Positions 49,711 to 58,299 of a stretch of 58,761 bases of DNA are shown piece after piece. The notes below the pieces were generated by a model. That model worked only from the letters and a program-made list of their open reading frames with translations, was not told where the DNA came from and ran no database searches. The first letter of the stretch is position 1; the number at the start of each line of letters is the position of its first letter. This stretch comes from an uncultured Spirochaeta sp. (lineage in GTDB: Bacteria > Spirochaetota > Spirochaetia > DSM-27196 > Alkalispirochaetaceae), in NCBI GenBank assembly GCA_913030605.1, contig CAJWEZ010000024.1, forward strand, positions 1 to 58,761, given 5' to 3'. The translations under genes and the position numbers were made by a program.

Positions 49711-51997
49711 CGCTCCCTGTCCACGCGTCCAGCAGCGACCGCACCGCCGCCTTGGGATTGCCGCTCCACCCGTCATTGGTATCCACCGGACCCACACAGG
49801 AGGGGCAGCCGGACTCGCAACTGCACCCCGACACCCGTTCCCGGGCCGCCGTCAGCACCCGCTCAAACGTCGCCGGCAGCGCGTCGGCGAGACCGCTCCC
49901 GCCGGGGTAGCGGTCGTACAGGAACACCGCCGGCACCTCGAAGTGCGGGTCCCGGACCGAGAAGTGAACCCCGAGGTCCTGACCGACGGACATCAGGTAT
50001 ACCGGCGCCACGTCCCGCAGCAGACGCGCCAGGCGCCCGAGGGCAACCGGCCGTGCCGCCGGCGGAAGCCCGTCGAACGCCCGCCGAGCCGGCAGTCCGT
50101 CGGCCAGGACGACCATCGCCGCCCGCGTGTGCATCTGCTCCTCCGGGAGATCGATCTCGCCGTATCCCACGTTCTCGTGACTCTGAAAGCGGATTTTCTT
50201 GAACTTTGCCGCCAGGCTGCGAACCAGAACGTCGCCCACCACCACATCGGTCCCGAGAACCGGACGCGAGTCGTCCTCCGTCAGCACCTTCACGTCCAGC
50301 TTCACCAGGGCGTCGGTGAAGTAGTTGACGTCGGTGCGTTCCACGTAGCACCGGCGATTGTCGATGTCGAGGTTGGTCACCACGAACTGCTCGCCACGGT
50401 GAATGTAGATCGCGTTGTCGAAAAGCAGTTCCTTCGCCGAGGGCCGGTCCATCTCGCCGATCACGACGTCGGCACCGTCGCTGCGGTCGACGATCACCAC
50501 GTTGTCGGTGGTGGCGCTGCGCAGACTGACACCCTCGGCGGGATAGGACTGATCCGCCCAGTGGTACGCGCCGCCACTGAGGCGAACGACACCGTTCTCC
50601 TCGAGCACCGTGAGCACCTCCTCGGCGAGCGGCGAAAAACCGTCATCGGGGCGCATCGGCAGCTCGAAGACCGCGCACTTGAGCTGATCGAAGAGCACGA
50701 AAGGGTTATCCGGGTTGATGTACGCGCTCTCCGGGTTGCGCTCCAGGAAGTACTCCGGATGATCCACCACAAACTGATCCAGGGGCGAGGCGTTGGCCAC
50801 CAGGACCGCCAGAGATACCGACTGGCGACGGCCGGCGCGTCCCGCCTGCTGCAGACTGCTGGCAACCGTCCCCGGAAATCCGCCGAGGACGGCGGCGTCG
50901 AGGCCGCCGATATCGATCCCAAGCTCCAGGGCGTTGGTGCTCACCACCCCGTGGATCTCCCCATCCCGCAGGCCCTTCTCGATCGCCCGGCGCTCCGAGG
51001 GCAGATAGCCGCCGCGGTACGATTCGACCCGGATCCGGCTGTTCTCCGTGTACACGTTTGCCAGGCTGCTGCGGATATAGCTGGCAATGAGCTCCGTCCG
51101 CTGCCGGGAGCGGGCAAAGACGATCGTCTTAATTCCCCGCTTCAGGAACCGCAGCGCGAGACTGCGGGAGGCGTGCACCACGCCCTGTCGGATCCCCTGC
51201 ACACGGTCCACCAGCGGCGGATTATACAGGATGATGTGTTTCTCACCGGCCGGGGCGCCGTTGCGGTCGACCAGTTCCACAGGGGCCCCGACCATGGACT
51301 CCGCCAGTTCCTGCGGGTTTCCGATCGTGGCAGAACAGAGGATGAACCGCGGGTCGGAACCATAGAACGCCGCGACCCGCTTGAGGCGCCGGAGCACGTT
51401 GGCAACCTGGGAACCGAAGATGCCCCGGTAGGTGTGCAGTTCGTCGACGACGATGTACCGGAGGTTCTGAAAGAACTGCACCCACCTGGTGTGGTTGGGC
51501 AGGATCCCGGCGTGAAGCATGTCCGGATTGCTGATGATGATCTGTCCGCGGCTGCGAGCGGCACCCCGTACCGCCGGCGGCGTATCGCCGTCAAAGGTCA
51601 TGACCGCAACCTCGAGGCCACCGTCCTCCACGGTCATGTTCAGCTCCCCCTGCTGGTCCTGACTGAGTGCCTTGGTTGGAAAGAGGTACAGCGCCCGGGT
51701 GTCGGGATTCTTCAGAATCGCGTCCAGAACCGGCAGATTGTAGCTCAGCGTCTTGCCCGACGCCGTGGGGGTCACGACCACCACGTTTCGGTCGGCCATC
51801 GCGTGACCGATCGCCGCGCTCTGGTGCGAGTACAGCTGCCGTATGCCGCGACGCTCCAGCGCCCGCACGATCCGTTCGTCGATCCCGTCGGGGATGGACG
51901 CGTATTCACCGGCCCGGGCCGGGATCGTCTGCCAGTGCCGCACGTGGTCGGTAAACGATGCGTCGGCTTTCAGTTCATCGATGAGGTCCTTCACCAT
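49703..51997 (-). CDS. mrfA: DEAD/DEAH-box helicase with DUF1998 zinc domain (MrfA/YprA family)
   Basis: A 764-residue superfamily 2 helicase. Motif I TPTASGKT, motif Ia LFPTKALSQDQ, motif II VVDELHTY, motif III CSATIGN, and motif VI LQQAGRAGRRQ. The C-terminal DUF1998 part ends with a four-Cys zinc cluster (Cys725, 727, 731, 734 in CSCESGCPSC), as in MrfA. The enzyme probably unwinds damaged DNA for the adjacent exonuclease. ATG at 51997 is chosen; upstream codons run into the divergent glgC promoter. The transcript leader would be only about three bases. Confidence 0.88.
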   Translation of the reverse strand: MVKDLIDELKADASFTDHVRHWQTIPARAGEYASIPDGIDERIVRALERRGIRQLYSHQSAAIGHAMADRNVVVVTPTASGKTLSYNLPVLDAILKNPDTRALYLFPTKALSQDQQGELNMTVEDGGLEVAVMTFDGDTPPAVRGAARSRGQIIISNPDMLHAGILPNHTRWVQFFQNLRYIVVDELHTYRGIFGSQVANVLRRLKRVAAFYGSDPRFILCSATIGNPQELAESMVGAPVELVDRNGAPAGEKHIILYNPPLVDRVQGIRQGVVHASRSLALRFLKRGIKTIVFARSRQRTELIASYIRSSLANVYTENSRIRVESYRGGYLPSERRAIEKGLRDGEIHGVVSTNALELGIDIGGLDAAVLGGFPGTVASSLQQAGRAGRRQSVSLAVLVANASPLDQFVVDHPEYFLERNPESAYINPDNPFVLFDQLKCAVFELPMRPDDGFSPLAEEVLTVLEENGVVRLSGGAYHWADQSYPAEGVSLRSATTDNVVIVDRSDGADVVIGEMDRPSAKELLFDNAIYIHRGEQFVVTNLDIDNRRCYVERTDVNYFTDALVKLDVKVLTEDDSRPVLGTDVVVGDVLVRSLAAKFKKIRFQSHENVGYGEIDLPEEQMHTRAAMVVLADGLPARRAFDGLPPAARPVALGRLARLLRDVAPVYLMSVGQDLGVHFSVRDPHFEVPAVFLYDRYPGGSGLADALPATFERVLTAARERVSGCSCESGCPSCVGPVDTNDGWSGNPKAAVRSLLDAWTGSGG

Positions 51998-52006
51998 GAC
52001 CGCATC

Positions 52007-52012
52007 AGAGTA
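52007..52012 (-). promoter_or_regulatory. extended -10 element for mrfA
   Basis: TGG followed by TACTCT (52012-52007), ten bases before the ATG. No good -35 is visible. Confidence 0.3.
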
Positions 52013-52053
52013 CCACAGCGCCCCTCCCGTAGACCATGTTTCGGTACGTTTCC

Positions 52054-52082
52054 TTGACCGGTCCCGGGCACGGCCGTACACT
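52054..52082 (+). promoter_or_regulatory. promoter of glgC, implies near-leaderless mRNA
   Basis: TTGACC (52054-52059), a 17-base spacer and TACACT (52077-52082). The predicted start is about two bases before the ATG at 52091, and no Shine-Dalgarno sequence exists. Confidence 0.6.
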
Positions 52083-52090
52083 GAAAACGT

Positions 52091-53371
52091 ATGGACAAAG
52101 ATGTATTGACAGTTGTAATGGGTGGTGGAAAAGGGACGCGCCTGTATCCCCTGACGGCGGAGCGATCAAAGCCGGCGGTTCCGTTTGGCGGCAAGTACCG
52201 CCTCGTGGACATTCCGCTGTCCAACAGCATCGCCGCGGATTTCAAGAAGATCTACGTGCTGACCCAGTTTAACTCCGCGTCGCTGCACCTGCACATCGGC
52301 AACACCTACATCTTTGACAGCTTTACCAACGGATTTGTGGAGATTCTGGCGGCGGAGCAAACGTTCACCCACTCCGGGTGGTACGAGGGAACCGCCGACG
52401 CCGTGCGCAAGAACCTGGTCCATTTTCGCACGCAGAAACCAAAGCACTACATGATTCTCTCCGGCGATCAGCTCTACCGCATGGACCTTCGCGACTTTTA
52501 CGAACGCCACGTGGCCAGCGGCGCCGACGCCAGTGTCGCGGTACTCCCCGTGGACCGGGAGGCCGCCACCGGCTTCGGCATTCTTACCGTTGACGAGAAC
52601 CTGCGGATCGGTCAGTTCACGGAGAAGCCGCCCATGGAGGTGGACATCTCGGGTCTGAAGATCCCCGAAGCCGCCCGCGACGAGCTGCCGAACTACAAAC
52701 CGGGCCGCGACTATCTCGCCTCCATGGGTATTTACGTCTTTAACGCCGAGGCGCTGGAACGGGCGCTGGACAACAGCTACACCGACTTCGGCAAGGAAGT
52801 GATCCCGATGATGATCGACCAGATGCACGTGAACGCGTACATGTTCGACGGCTTCTGGGAGGACATCGGAACGATCGACAGCTTCTACCATACCAGCCTG
52901 GCGCTCGCCGAGATCTATCCCGAATTCAACCTGTTCGACGAGAACATGCCGATCTACACCCATCGTCGGGACCTGCCGCCGGGCAAATTCAACTCTGCAA
53001 CCCTGTCGCAGTCGATCGCCTCCGACGGCTGCATCATCACCGGCAGCACGATCAACCGATCGATCATTGGCATTCGGACGATCATCGACGAAGGAACCGA
53101 ACTGGACGGCGTGGTGTGCATGGGCGCCGACTACTACGAGGAGCCGGGCCCCGCCCGCACGGAGGACGGCAAAGCGGTTCCGAAGATCGGCATCGGCAAG
53201 AACTGTCGCATTCGCGGCGCGATCATCGACAAGAACGCGCGCATCGGCAACGACTGCACCATCGGCTGGGACGGCATTCCCCCGGAGGGTGACTATGAAC
53301 GCTACTTCGTCCGCGATGGTGTCATCGTCGTGCCGAAGAACGCCGTCATACCCAACGGGACGGTCATCTGA
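52091..53371 (+). CDS. glgC: glucose-1-phosphate adenylyltransferase (ADP-glucose pyrophosphorylase)
   Basis: A 426-residue enzyme that makes ADP-glucose for glycogen synthase. N-terminal nucleotide loop VVMGGGKGTRLYPLTAERSKPAVPFGGKYR, ILSGDQLYRMD for the metal and substrate, FTEKP, ASMGIYVFNAEAL and the sugar-phosphate residues in GFWEDIGTIDSFY. The C-terminal part is a left-handed beta helix (IGIRTIIDEGTELDGVV, RGAIIDKNARIGNDCTIG). It is divergent from mrfA. With glgA it implies glycogen storage; branching and debranching enzymes are not in the window. Confidence 0.95.
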   Translation: MDKDVLTVVMGGGKGTRLYPLTAERSKPAVPFGGKYRLVDIPLSNSIAADFKKIYVLTQFNSASLHLHIGNTYIFDSFTNGFVEILAAEQTFTHSGWYEGTADAVRKNLVHFRTQKPKHYMILSGDQLYRMDLRDFYERHVASGADASVAVLPVDREAATGFGILTVDENLRIGQFTEKPPMEVDISGLKIPEAARDELPNYKPGRDYLASMGIYVFNAEALERALDNSYTDFGKEVIPMMIDQMHVNAYMFDGFWEDIGTIDSFYHTSLALAEIYPEFNLFDENMPIYTHRRDLPPGKFNSATLSQSIASDGCIITGSTINRSIIGIRTIIDEGTELDGVVCMGADYYEEPGPARTEDGKAVPKIGIGKNCRIRGAIIDKNARIGNDCTIGWDGIPPEGDYERYFVRDGVIVVPKNAVIPNGTVI

Positions 53372-53415
53372 CCAATTGACGCGGGCACGCGTTTCTTTCT
53401 GCCGACAATAGGACC

Positions 53416-54474
53416 GTGAGCCTCCCGCTTCGCGTTGCGATTCTCTCGGTGTCCTCGGTGTTCTCCCGCCTCGTGGGCAAGGCGCTGGACACCGATCCCG
53501 ACGTGTCTGTGGTATACGCCGGCGCCATCGGGGTCTCACCGGAGTGGGACCGCCCACCCCACGTAGCGATCGTGGACTTCGACGCTGAGCGCGCCGCCGA
53601 CGTCTCGATCGCCCTGACGAGACTGGGGGAACTGCGCGTGCCGGCACTGGCCATGGCACCATCGGTGACGCCGGCGATCACCGTGCGCCTCGAACGCGAC
53701 GGGTTTACCGCCGTGCGCCGGCGACCGGACCTTCAGCACCTGACCTCCGCCGGAGGCATCGACCCGCTGATCAAGCTTCTCCGCGCGGTGGCCGCCAGTC
53801 CGGCACCGGCGAGGACCGGTGCCGCAACGCTGCAGGCCCGCCCCCAGGTATCCACGCCGCCGCGACCGCCGGCGCCCCCGTTTGCTCCACCCGGGAATCC
53901 CCCTCCACTGCTGTGCGTGATCGGGGCATCAACCGGAGGCCCCCAGGCGGTCCGGAGAGTCCTTCAGGACCTGCCACCGGATCCCCGCTGGGCGGTGGCG
54001 ATCGTTCAGCACATCGGAGCCGGATTCGCCGAGGGGTTCGCCCGGTGGATCAGCGAAGCGACCGGTCACGTCGCGCACGTGGCCCACGACGGTGAGCCCC
54101 TCGCCGGCGGCGTGACCGTGGTTGCCCCCGGCGACATGCACCTTCTGGTCCGACGACGCCGCTACGCCCTGGACGACGGCCCCAAACGCGTGTTTCAGCG
54201 CCCGAGCGCCGACACCCTGTTCGAAAGTGCCGCAGAGGCCTACGGCGCCGCCACGGTGGGAATACTCCTCACGGGCATGGGACGCGACGGAGGCGAAGGG
54301 GCCCGCCGGATCGTGGACGCCGGCGGAATCACGCTGGTGCAAAATGAGGAGACGTCGGTTGTGTACGGAATGCCGAAGGCGGCGGTGGACGCCGGTGGAG
54401 CGTCAGAGGTACTGCCGCTGGATGCGATCGGCGAGCGGGCGAATGCGCTACTGAATCGCCTGGCGGTCAGCTGA
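53416..54474 (+). CDS. cheB: CheB-type protein-glutamate methylesterase with degenerate receiver
   Basis: A 352-residue protein. The C-terminal methylesterase has the catalytic triad Ser172 in GASTGGP, His199 in VQHIG and Asp291 in GMGRDGGEG. The N-terminal 120 residues look like a receiver fold with a possible phospho-acceptor Asp54 (VAIVDFD), but the usual acidic pair near residue 9-12 is replaced by ILSVSS, so phosphorylation is doubtful. A Pro/Ala linker joins the parts. No cheR or other chemotaxis genes are adjacent. It starts at GTG 53416 and its end overlaps the perR-like gene by eight bases. Confidence 0.88.
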   Translation: MSLPLRVAILSVSSVFSRLVGKALDTDPDVSVVYAGAIGVSPEWDRPPHVAIVDFDAERAADVSIALTRLGELRVPALAMAPSVTPAITVRLERDGFTAVRRRPDLQHLTSAGGIDPLIKLLRAVAASPAPARTGAATLQARPQVSTPPRPPAPPFAPPGNPPPLLCVIGASTGGPQAVRRVLQDLPPDPRWAVAIVQHIGAGFAEGFARWISEATGHVAHVAHDGEPLAGGVTVVAPGDMHLLVRRRRYALDDGPKRVFQRPSADTLFESAAEAYGAATVGILLTGMGRDGGEGARRIVDAGGITLVQNEETSVVYGMPKAAVDAGGASEVLPLDAIGERANALLNRLAVS

Positions 54475-54895
54475 CGTCGGCGTGGGGAGCCGCAGCGGCC
54501 CTGGAGGCGGCGGCGGCGCAGGCGCGGCAGGTACCGTGGACCTCTACCGTGGAGACCTGGTGTCCCCGTTCGGTCTCGATCCACCGGTGCATGAGCTGTC
54601 TTTGTTCCACCGGCGCGTCGATGTCCTCGATCGCCCCGCAGACATCACAGATGAAGTGAAAATGCCCTTCGCGGTTGGCCTCGTAGACATCGAAGGTACT
54701 TCCAAAGCCCAGACGGTTGGCGAGGCCCTGCTCAACGAGGATGTTGAGGTTGCGGTATACGTTGCCAAGACTGAGCGTCGGGAACTCGTTCCGAAGCTGA
54801 TCGTACACCCAGTTGGCGGTTACATGAATGTGATCGGACTGCAACAGCTCCAGAATACGATCGCGCTGTTTACTCTTCCTCAGCTTTGTTGCCAC
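54467..54895 (-). CDS. perR: Fur-family repressor, PerR-like
   Basis: A 142-residue metalloregulator. The winged helix is VTANWVYDQLRNEFPTLSLGNVYRNLNIL. The regulatory metal site has FDVYEANREGHFHF, with Asp in the place of the PerR-specific Asp85 and the His pair at GHFH. Two CxxC pairs (CDVC and CRAC) hold the structural zinc. PerR senses peroxide through iron-catalysed His oxidation; a Fur role cannot be excluded. GTG at 54895 is chosen because it is the only start near the conserved KLRKSKQRDRIL, and it coincides with the predicted transcription start. An upstream GTG at 54946 lies beyond the promoter. Confidence 0.85.
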   Translation of the reverse strand: MATKLRKSKQRDRILELLQSDHIHVTANWVYDQLRNEFPTLSLGNVYRNLNILVEQGLANRLGFGSTFDVYEANREGHFHFICDVCGAIEDIDAPVEQRQLMHRWIETERGHQVSTVEVHGTCRACAAAASRAAAAPHADVS

Positions 54896-54897
54896 GG

Positions 54898-54911
54898 CTA
54901 CAATATAGTAA
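54898..54911. promoter_or_regulatory. imperfect palindrome, candidate PerR/Fur operator
   Basis: CTACAATATAGTAA matches its reverse complement in 10 of 14 positions and resembles the A/T-rich PerR/Fur boxes. It fills the gap between the two divergent start codons and covers both -10 elements. Confidence 0.4.
54899..54904 (+). promoter_or_regulatory. -10 element of the methyltransferase gene
   Basis: TACAAT ends eight bases before the GTG at 54912. No convincing -35 lies upstream. Confidence 0.35.
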
Positions 54912-54930
54912 GTGGAGCTATCAGCGTCAA
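54902..54930 (-). promoter_or_regulatory. sigma-70 promoter of perR, leaderless
   Basis: TTGACG (54930-54925), a 17-base spacer and TATATT (54907-54902). The GTG at 54895 is exactly seven bases after the -10. Confidence 0.65.
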
Positions 54931-55631
54931 CGAATCCTGAGCGCACCTGTCGTCTATGCGGCGGCGCGACGCTCGCCTGGGCGGAATCAACCCGCGGCGA
55001 ACACTACGAGCGATGTCCCACCTGCGGACTCCTGCAGCTGGCGACACCGGACCTGCCGACGCCGGAGGCGGAACTGGCGCGCTACCGCGAGCACAATAAC
55101 CAACCGGACAACGCCGACTACCGCGACTACCTCGGGCGGTTTGCGGACTCCGCCGTGACACCCTACGTGCCCGCCAACGCCCGCATCCTCGATTTCGGGT
55201 CCGGACCGCACCCTGTCCTGACCGATATCCTGCAGGGACGCGAGTTTACCGTCACCCCCCACGACCCCTTCTTCCTTCCCAATCCGGATGCGCTCACCCC
55301 CGCGGTGCCCTACGATGCCGTCGTCATGGTGGAAGTGATCGAGCACCTCCACGCGCCGGGCCGCGTCCTGCCCTCCCTGCTGGAACAGCTTGCCCCCACC
55401 GGGCATCTGATCCTGCGCACCGGCGTGTTTGACGCCAGAGTGCCGGAGGACGACCCGCCGGGGGCGGTGAACGGCCCCGCCGCCACGCGGTTTCTTGCCT
55501 GGTGGTATCGCCGGGATCCGACCCACGTCCTGTTTCTGACACCCGCAACGATCGACTGGATGCAGCGGAGGTTCCGACTGGATCTGGTTCACCACAAGAA
55601 GGGGCACGAACTTGTGTTCGGGCGTCGGTAG
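54912..55631 (+). CDS. class I SAM-dependent methyltransferase with N-terminal zinc ribbon
   Basis: A 239-residue protein. The first 45 residues hold two Cys pairs (CRLC and CPTC) that likely bind zinc. Then comes a methyltransferase fold: ARILDFGSGPHPVLTDIL (SAM motif I), YDAVVMVEVIEHLHAPGRVL and LAPTGHLILRTGVF. The group resembles Methyltransf_23-type proteins with an amino-terminal Zn-binding domain, whose substrates are usually unknown. GTG at 54912 lies only 16 bases from the perR start on the other strand, so the two promoters overlap and PerR binding would probably affect both. Confidence 0.8.
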   Translation: MELSASTNPERTCRLCGGATLAWAESTRGEHYERCPTCGLLQLATPDLPTPEAELARYREHNNQPDNADYRDYLGRFADSAVTPYVPANARILDFGSGPHPVLTDILQGREFTVTPHDPFFLPNPDALTPAVPYDAVVMVEVIEHLHAPGRVLPSLLEQLAPTGHLILRTGVFDARVPEDDPPGAVNGPAATRFLAWWYRRDPTHVLFLTPATIDWMQRRFRLDLVHHKKGHELVFGRR

Positions 55632-55688
55632 GCCGGCGCGGTGCAGCGTGGTACACTCGCGATTCTATCCCCCGGAAAGGACATCCCA

Positions 55689-57080
55689 ATGGAAGCACTG
55701 CAGAAGAAGTACGGGTTCTGGACCGCCACCGCCATGGTCGTGGGCATCGTCATCGGATCCGGCGTGTTTTTCAAAGCCGACGACGTACTCGTCGCGGCAG
55801 CCGGCCGCCTTCCGGTCGCGCTCCTGGCGTGGCTCATCGGCGGTGCGATCATGGTGGTCACCGCCTCGGTATTCGCCGGCATCGCCACGCGCGTGGACAA
55901 GGTGAACGGCATTGTCGACTACTTTGAAGCGGCCTACGGCCGTATCGCCGGCTACTACGTGGCGTGGTTCATGACCGTGGTGTACTACCCCACCCTCGTG
56001 GCGGTTCTCGCCTGGGTCTCCGGCACCTACACCGTCGGCCTGCTGGGGATCACGGCACCGTCAGCCGTGTGGGTGTTGGCCGTGATCTACCTCGTGGGGT
56101 TTTTCACCCTCAACATCCTTTCGCCCGTCCTGGCCGGGAAATGGCAGGTGTCGGCCACCGCGATCAAGCTGATCCCCCTGGCTCTGGTAGCGATCGTCGG
56201 CCTTGCTGCAGGGCTCGTGAGCGGTCAGACGGTGGAAAGCTTCACCACCGCCGCGGCCGACGTCTCGCGCGGTGCAGGGGGACTCGCGGTGGCCACACTG
56301 GCGACCGCCTTCGCCTACGAGGGATGGATTATCGCCACATCGATTAACGCCGAACTTCGCGATGCCCGGCGCACGCTTCCCCGGGCGCTGGTCGCGGGCA
56401 CCATTACCGTCGTCGTGGTGTACATGGCGTACTACCTCGGGATCTCCGGGGTTCTCTCAAACGGAAAGGTGATCGCCGCCGGCGATGCCGCGCCGGTACG
56501 GGTCATCTCGTTGGTGTTCGGCCGCCTCGGCGGAACCGTGCTCACCGTGTTCGTGGTTATTTCCTGCCTCGGCACGCTCAACGGTCTGATCATGGGCAGC
56601 GCCCGCGGTCTCTACGCAATCGCCACCCGCGGCATGGGGCCGGCGCCCGCCTTTTTCCGGGTCGTCGCCCCGAATACGGACAGTACCCGACGGTCCGCCG
56701 TGGTGGGGCTGGCACTCTCGCTCGCGTGGATGGCGGTATGGTATGGGAACTTCGCCGGATGGTGGGGCGGCTTCATGGACATCTCGGAGCTCCCGATCGC
56801 CTTCCTGTACGCAATCTATCTTTCGATCTACCTGTGGGTCATGCGCCGGTTCACCGATAGCCGGGCCCTGACACGGATCGTGACACCGCTCCTGGCGGCT
56901 CTCGGCTCGCTGTACATCATCTGGGGCGCCGTACAGAAGGATCTCTTCGGATCGTTCGTCCTGGTGACGGCGGCGATCATGATCGTGGGGGCGGGGCTGC
57001 GCGGGCGCGGCACCGTCGCCGGCGAACGCGGCGGACGCGCCGGCGCCGGCGAACGGGTGCCGGCGGAGGAACGGCAGTGA
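55689..57080 (+). CDS. APC-family amino acid permease
   Basis: A 463-residue transporter with about twelve membrane helices. The first helix carries the APC substrate-site motif GIVIGSGVFFKADDVL, and helix 6 contains TAFAYEGWIIATSINAELRD. Related permeases carry amino acids, often by proton symport or exchange (LAT/SteT-like). Specificity is not evident. ATG at 55689 has GAAAGG eight bases upstream. A possible -10 (TACACT, 55652-55657) lies upstream. Its stop overlaps the next gene's start by four bases. Confidence 0.87.
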   Translation: MEALQKKYGFWTATAMVVGIVIGSGVFFKADDVLVAAAGRLPVALLAWLIGGAIMVVTASVFAGIATRVDKVNGIVDYFEAAYGRIAGYYVAWFMTVVYYPTLVAVLAWVSGTYTVGLLGITAPSAVWVLAVIYLVGFFTLNILSPVLAGKWQVSATAIKLIPLALVAIVGLAAGLVSGQTVESFTTAAADVSRGAGGLAVATLATAFAYEGWIIATSINAELRDARRTLPRALVAGTITVVVVYMAYYLGISGVLSNGKVIAAGDAAPVRVISLVFGRLGGTVLTVFVVISCLGTLNGLIMGSARGLYAIATRGMGPAPAFFRVVAPNTDSTRRSAVVGLALSLAWMAVWYGNFAGWWGGFMDISELPIAFLYAIYLSIYLWVMRRFTDSRALTRIVTPLLAALGSLYIIWGAVQKDLFGSFVLVTAAIMIVGAGLRGRGTVAGERGGRAGAGERVPAEERQ

Positions 57081-57982
57081 GCGTGGCCACCGGTGATCTC
57101 GATCTCCTTCAGCTGCGGAGCTGGTACGACCATGACGAACGTCACGCGCCCGCCGAGCCGGGGACAACGTCGGTGACGGCCGACGGACTGGCCGCGGTCT
57201 GGAGCCCCGCATTTCAGGCGGCGTGGACCACCGAGGCGCCGCCGCCGGCTCCTTCAAACACGTCCAGCGCCGGGACGATCGTCACGCTGCGCGATGCCGT
57301 CGCCGCCGCTATCTGCCGAGAGCCGGGCGGTGAGCCTGGACGCGCGGCCCCCGCCGACGCGACGTTCGAGTGGAAGTGCTTCAGCTGGGACGGTCCTGCC
57401 CCGTGGTACGCCGACGGGGCCCTGCGCGCCGCCGGGTTCGTTCCAGAGGACGAGGAGGTCATCCTGGTCGCGGCGACGCAGGCGCTGTCGGGAGGTTCAG
57501 GAACGACGACTGCGGGCGACGGGGCTCACGCCGGTGTGACCGTCCGTATCGCCCGGCGCCCAGGCGACGCCGGCATCCTCGCCGATGCCGACGCCGTCCA
57601 CAGCGCCGTGTGGTCAGGCGACACCGCATCGCCGTCGACAATCGCCCGCGAGTTCTGGGCGACCGGCAGCCCGAGGCCCTACCTCTCGATTCACGTCGCG
57701 TATCTCGACGGACGTCCCGTGTCCTACGGTCGCCTGCAGATATCCGCCGGCAGCCGCTTTGGCGGCCTCTGGGGCGGCGCCACGATCCCCGCCGCCCGCG
57801 GCCACGGCGCCTATCGAGCCCTCGTGGCGAGCCGGGCGGAGGACGCCCGGCAGGCCGGTGTCGCCTGGGTCATGGTGGATGCACGCCCCGATACCAGCAT
57901 GCCGATACTGAAACGACTCGGGTTTCGGGAGCTCGGCCGTACGCGGCCGTACATATCCAATCCCGCCGGAGGAACCTGTTGA
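57077..57982 (+). CDS. GNAT-family N-acetyltransferase
   Basis: A 301-residue protein with a C-terminal acetyltransferase domain: LSIHVAYLDGRPVSYGRLQI, the acetyl-CoA loop ATIPAARGHGAYRALVASRA, and MPILKRLGFRELGRTRPY. The N-terminal half (GLAAVWSPAFQAAWTTEAPP) is Ala/Pro rich and lacks a recognised domain. It starts at GTG 57077, overlapping the permease stop (GTGA), so it is translationally coupled to that gene and may modify a related small molecule. Its stop codon lies within the -35 of the tRNA promoter. Confidence 0.8.
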   Translation: MSVATGDLDLLQLRSWYDHDERHAPAEPGTTSVTADGLAAVWSPAFQAAWTTEAPPPAPSNTSSAGTIVTLRDAVAAAICREPGGEPGRAAPADATFEWKCFSWDGPAPWYADGALRAAGFVPEDEEVILVAATQALSGGSGTTTAGDGAHAGVTVRIARRPGDAGILADADAVHSAVWSGDTASPSTIAREFWATGSPRPYLSIHVAYLDGRPVSYGRLQISAGSRFGGLWGGATIPAARGHGAYRALVASRAEDARQAGVAWVMVDARPDTSMPILKRLGFRELGRTRPYISNPAGGTC

Positions 57983-58008
57983 CACGAACCGGCCAAGTGG
58001 GGTACAAA
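57979..58008 (+). promoter_or_regulatory. promoter of tRNA-Asp
   Basis: Exact TTGACA (57979-57984), an 18-base spacer and TACAAA (58003-58008), about 40 bases before the tRNA. Confidence 0.6.
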
Positions 58009-58049
58009 CAGCGTCGCACGCAATCAGCAACAGCTTATTGCACCGCGTT

Positions 58050-58123
58050 GGGGGTGTAGCGAAGTTGGTTATCGCGCCGGCCTGTCAAGCCGGAGATCGC
58101 GGGTTCGATCCCCGTCACTCCCG
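58050..58123 (+). tRNA. tRNA-Asp (GTC)
   Basis: A complete 74-base cloverleaf. The acceptor GGGGGTG pairs with CACTCCC with one G-U pair, and the anticodon loop CTGTCAA carries GTC. The T arm CGGGTTCGATCCCCG is canonical and G123 is the discriminator base. CCA is not encoded. It stands alone with its own promoter and terminator. The DNA to its right looks accessory, so the gene may be an integration site. Confidence 0.96.
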
Positions 58124-58126
58124 ATA

Positions 58127-58153
58127 AACCCGTCCACATGGACGGGTTTTTTT
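58127..58153 (+). terminator. Rho-independent terminator of tRNA-Asp
   Basis: AACCCGTCC (58127-58135), loop ACAT, GGACGGGTT (58140-58148), with seven T in all (58147-58153). Confidence 0.92.
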
Positions 58154-58299
58154 GTGCCTGGGTGGAAACGCTGATACGTGACGGCCGGTGGTGGTTCTGG
58201 GCAGATTTCACGCTCACGGTCCAGCCAAACGAGCATGCCCCGAGTGCGAGTATCTTCGGCAAGCTTGTCGGTGAGATGCTCGGTCACGATTCCGGTCAT
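58154..58299 (-). pseudogene. truncated N-terminal fragment, possibly PglZ-like
   Basis: An ATG at 58299 overlaps the stop of the upstream gene (ATGA) and opens a frame starting MTGIVTEHLTDKLAEDT and then MLVWLDRERE. The stretch L-V-W-L-D-R-E resembles the N terminus of PglZ-domain proteins of BREX phage-defence systems. After about 30 residues the similarity ends and the frame runs into the tRNA terminator and the antisense of tRNA-Asp, so the gene is cut. The match is short and rests on pattern memory alone. Confidence 0.35.

Noticed and set aside
58035..58299. Small minus-strand open frames across tRNA-Asp ending in phrases such as GLTGRRDNQLRYTP
   Set aside because: This is the antisense of the tRNA itself, a well-known source of false protein annotations. 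Only the stretch right of 58154 is kept, as a truncated fragment.
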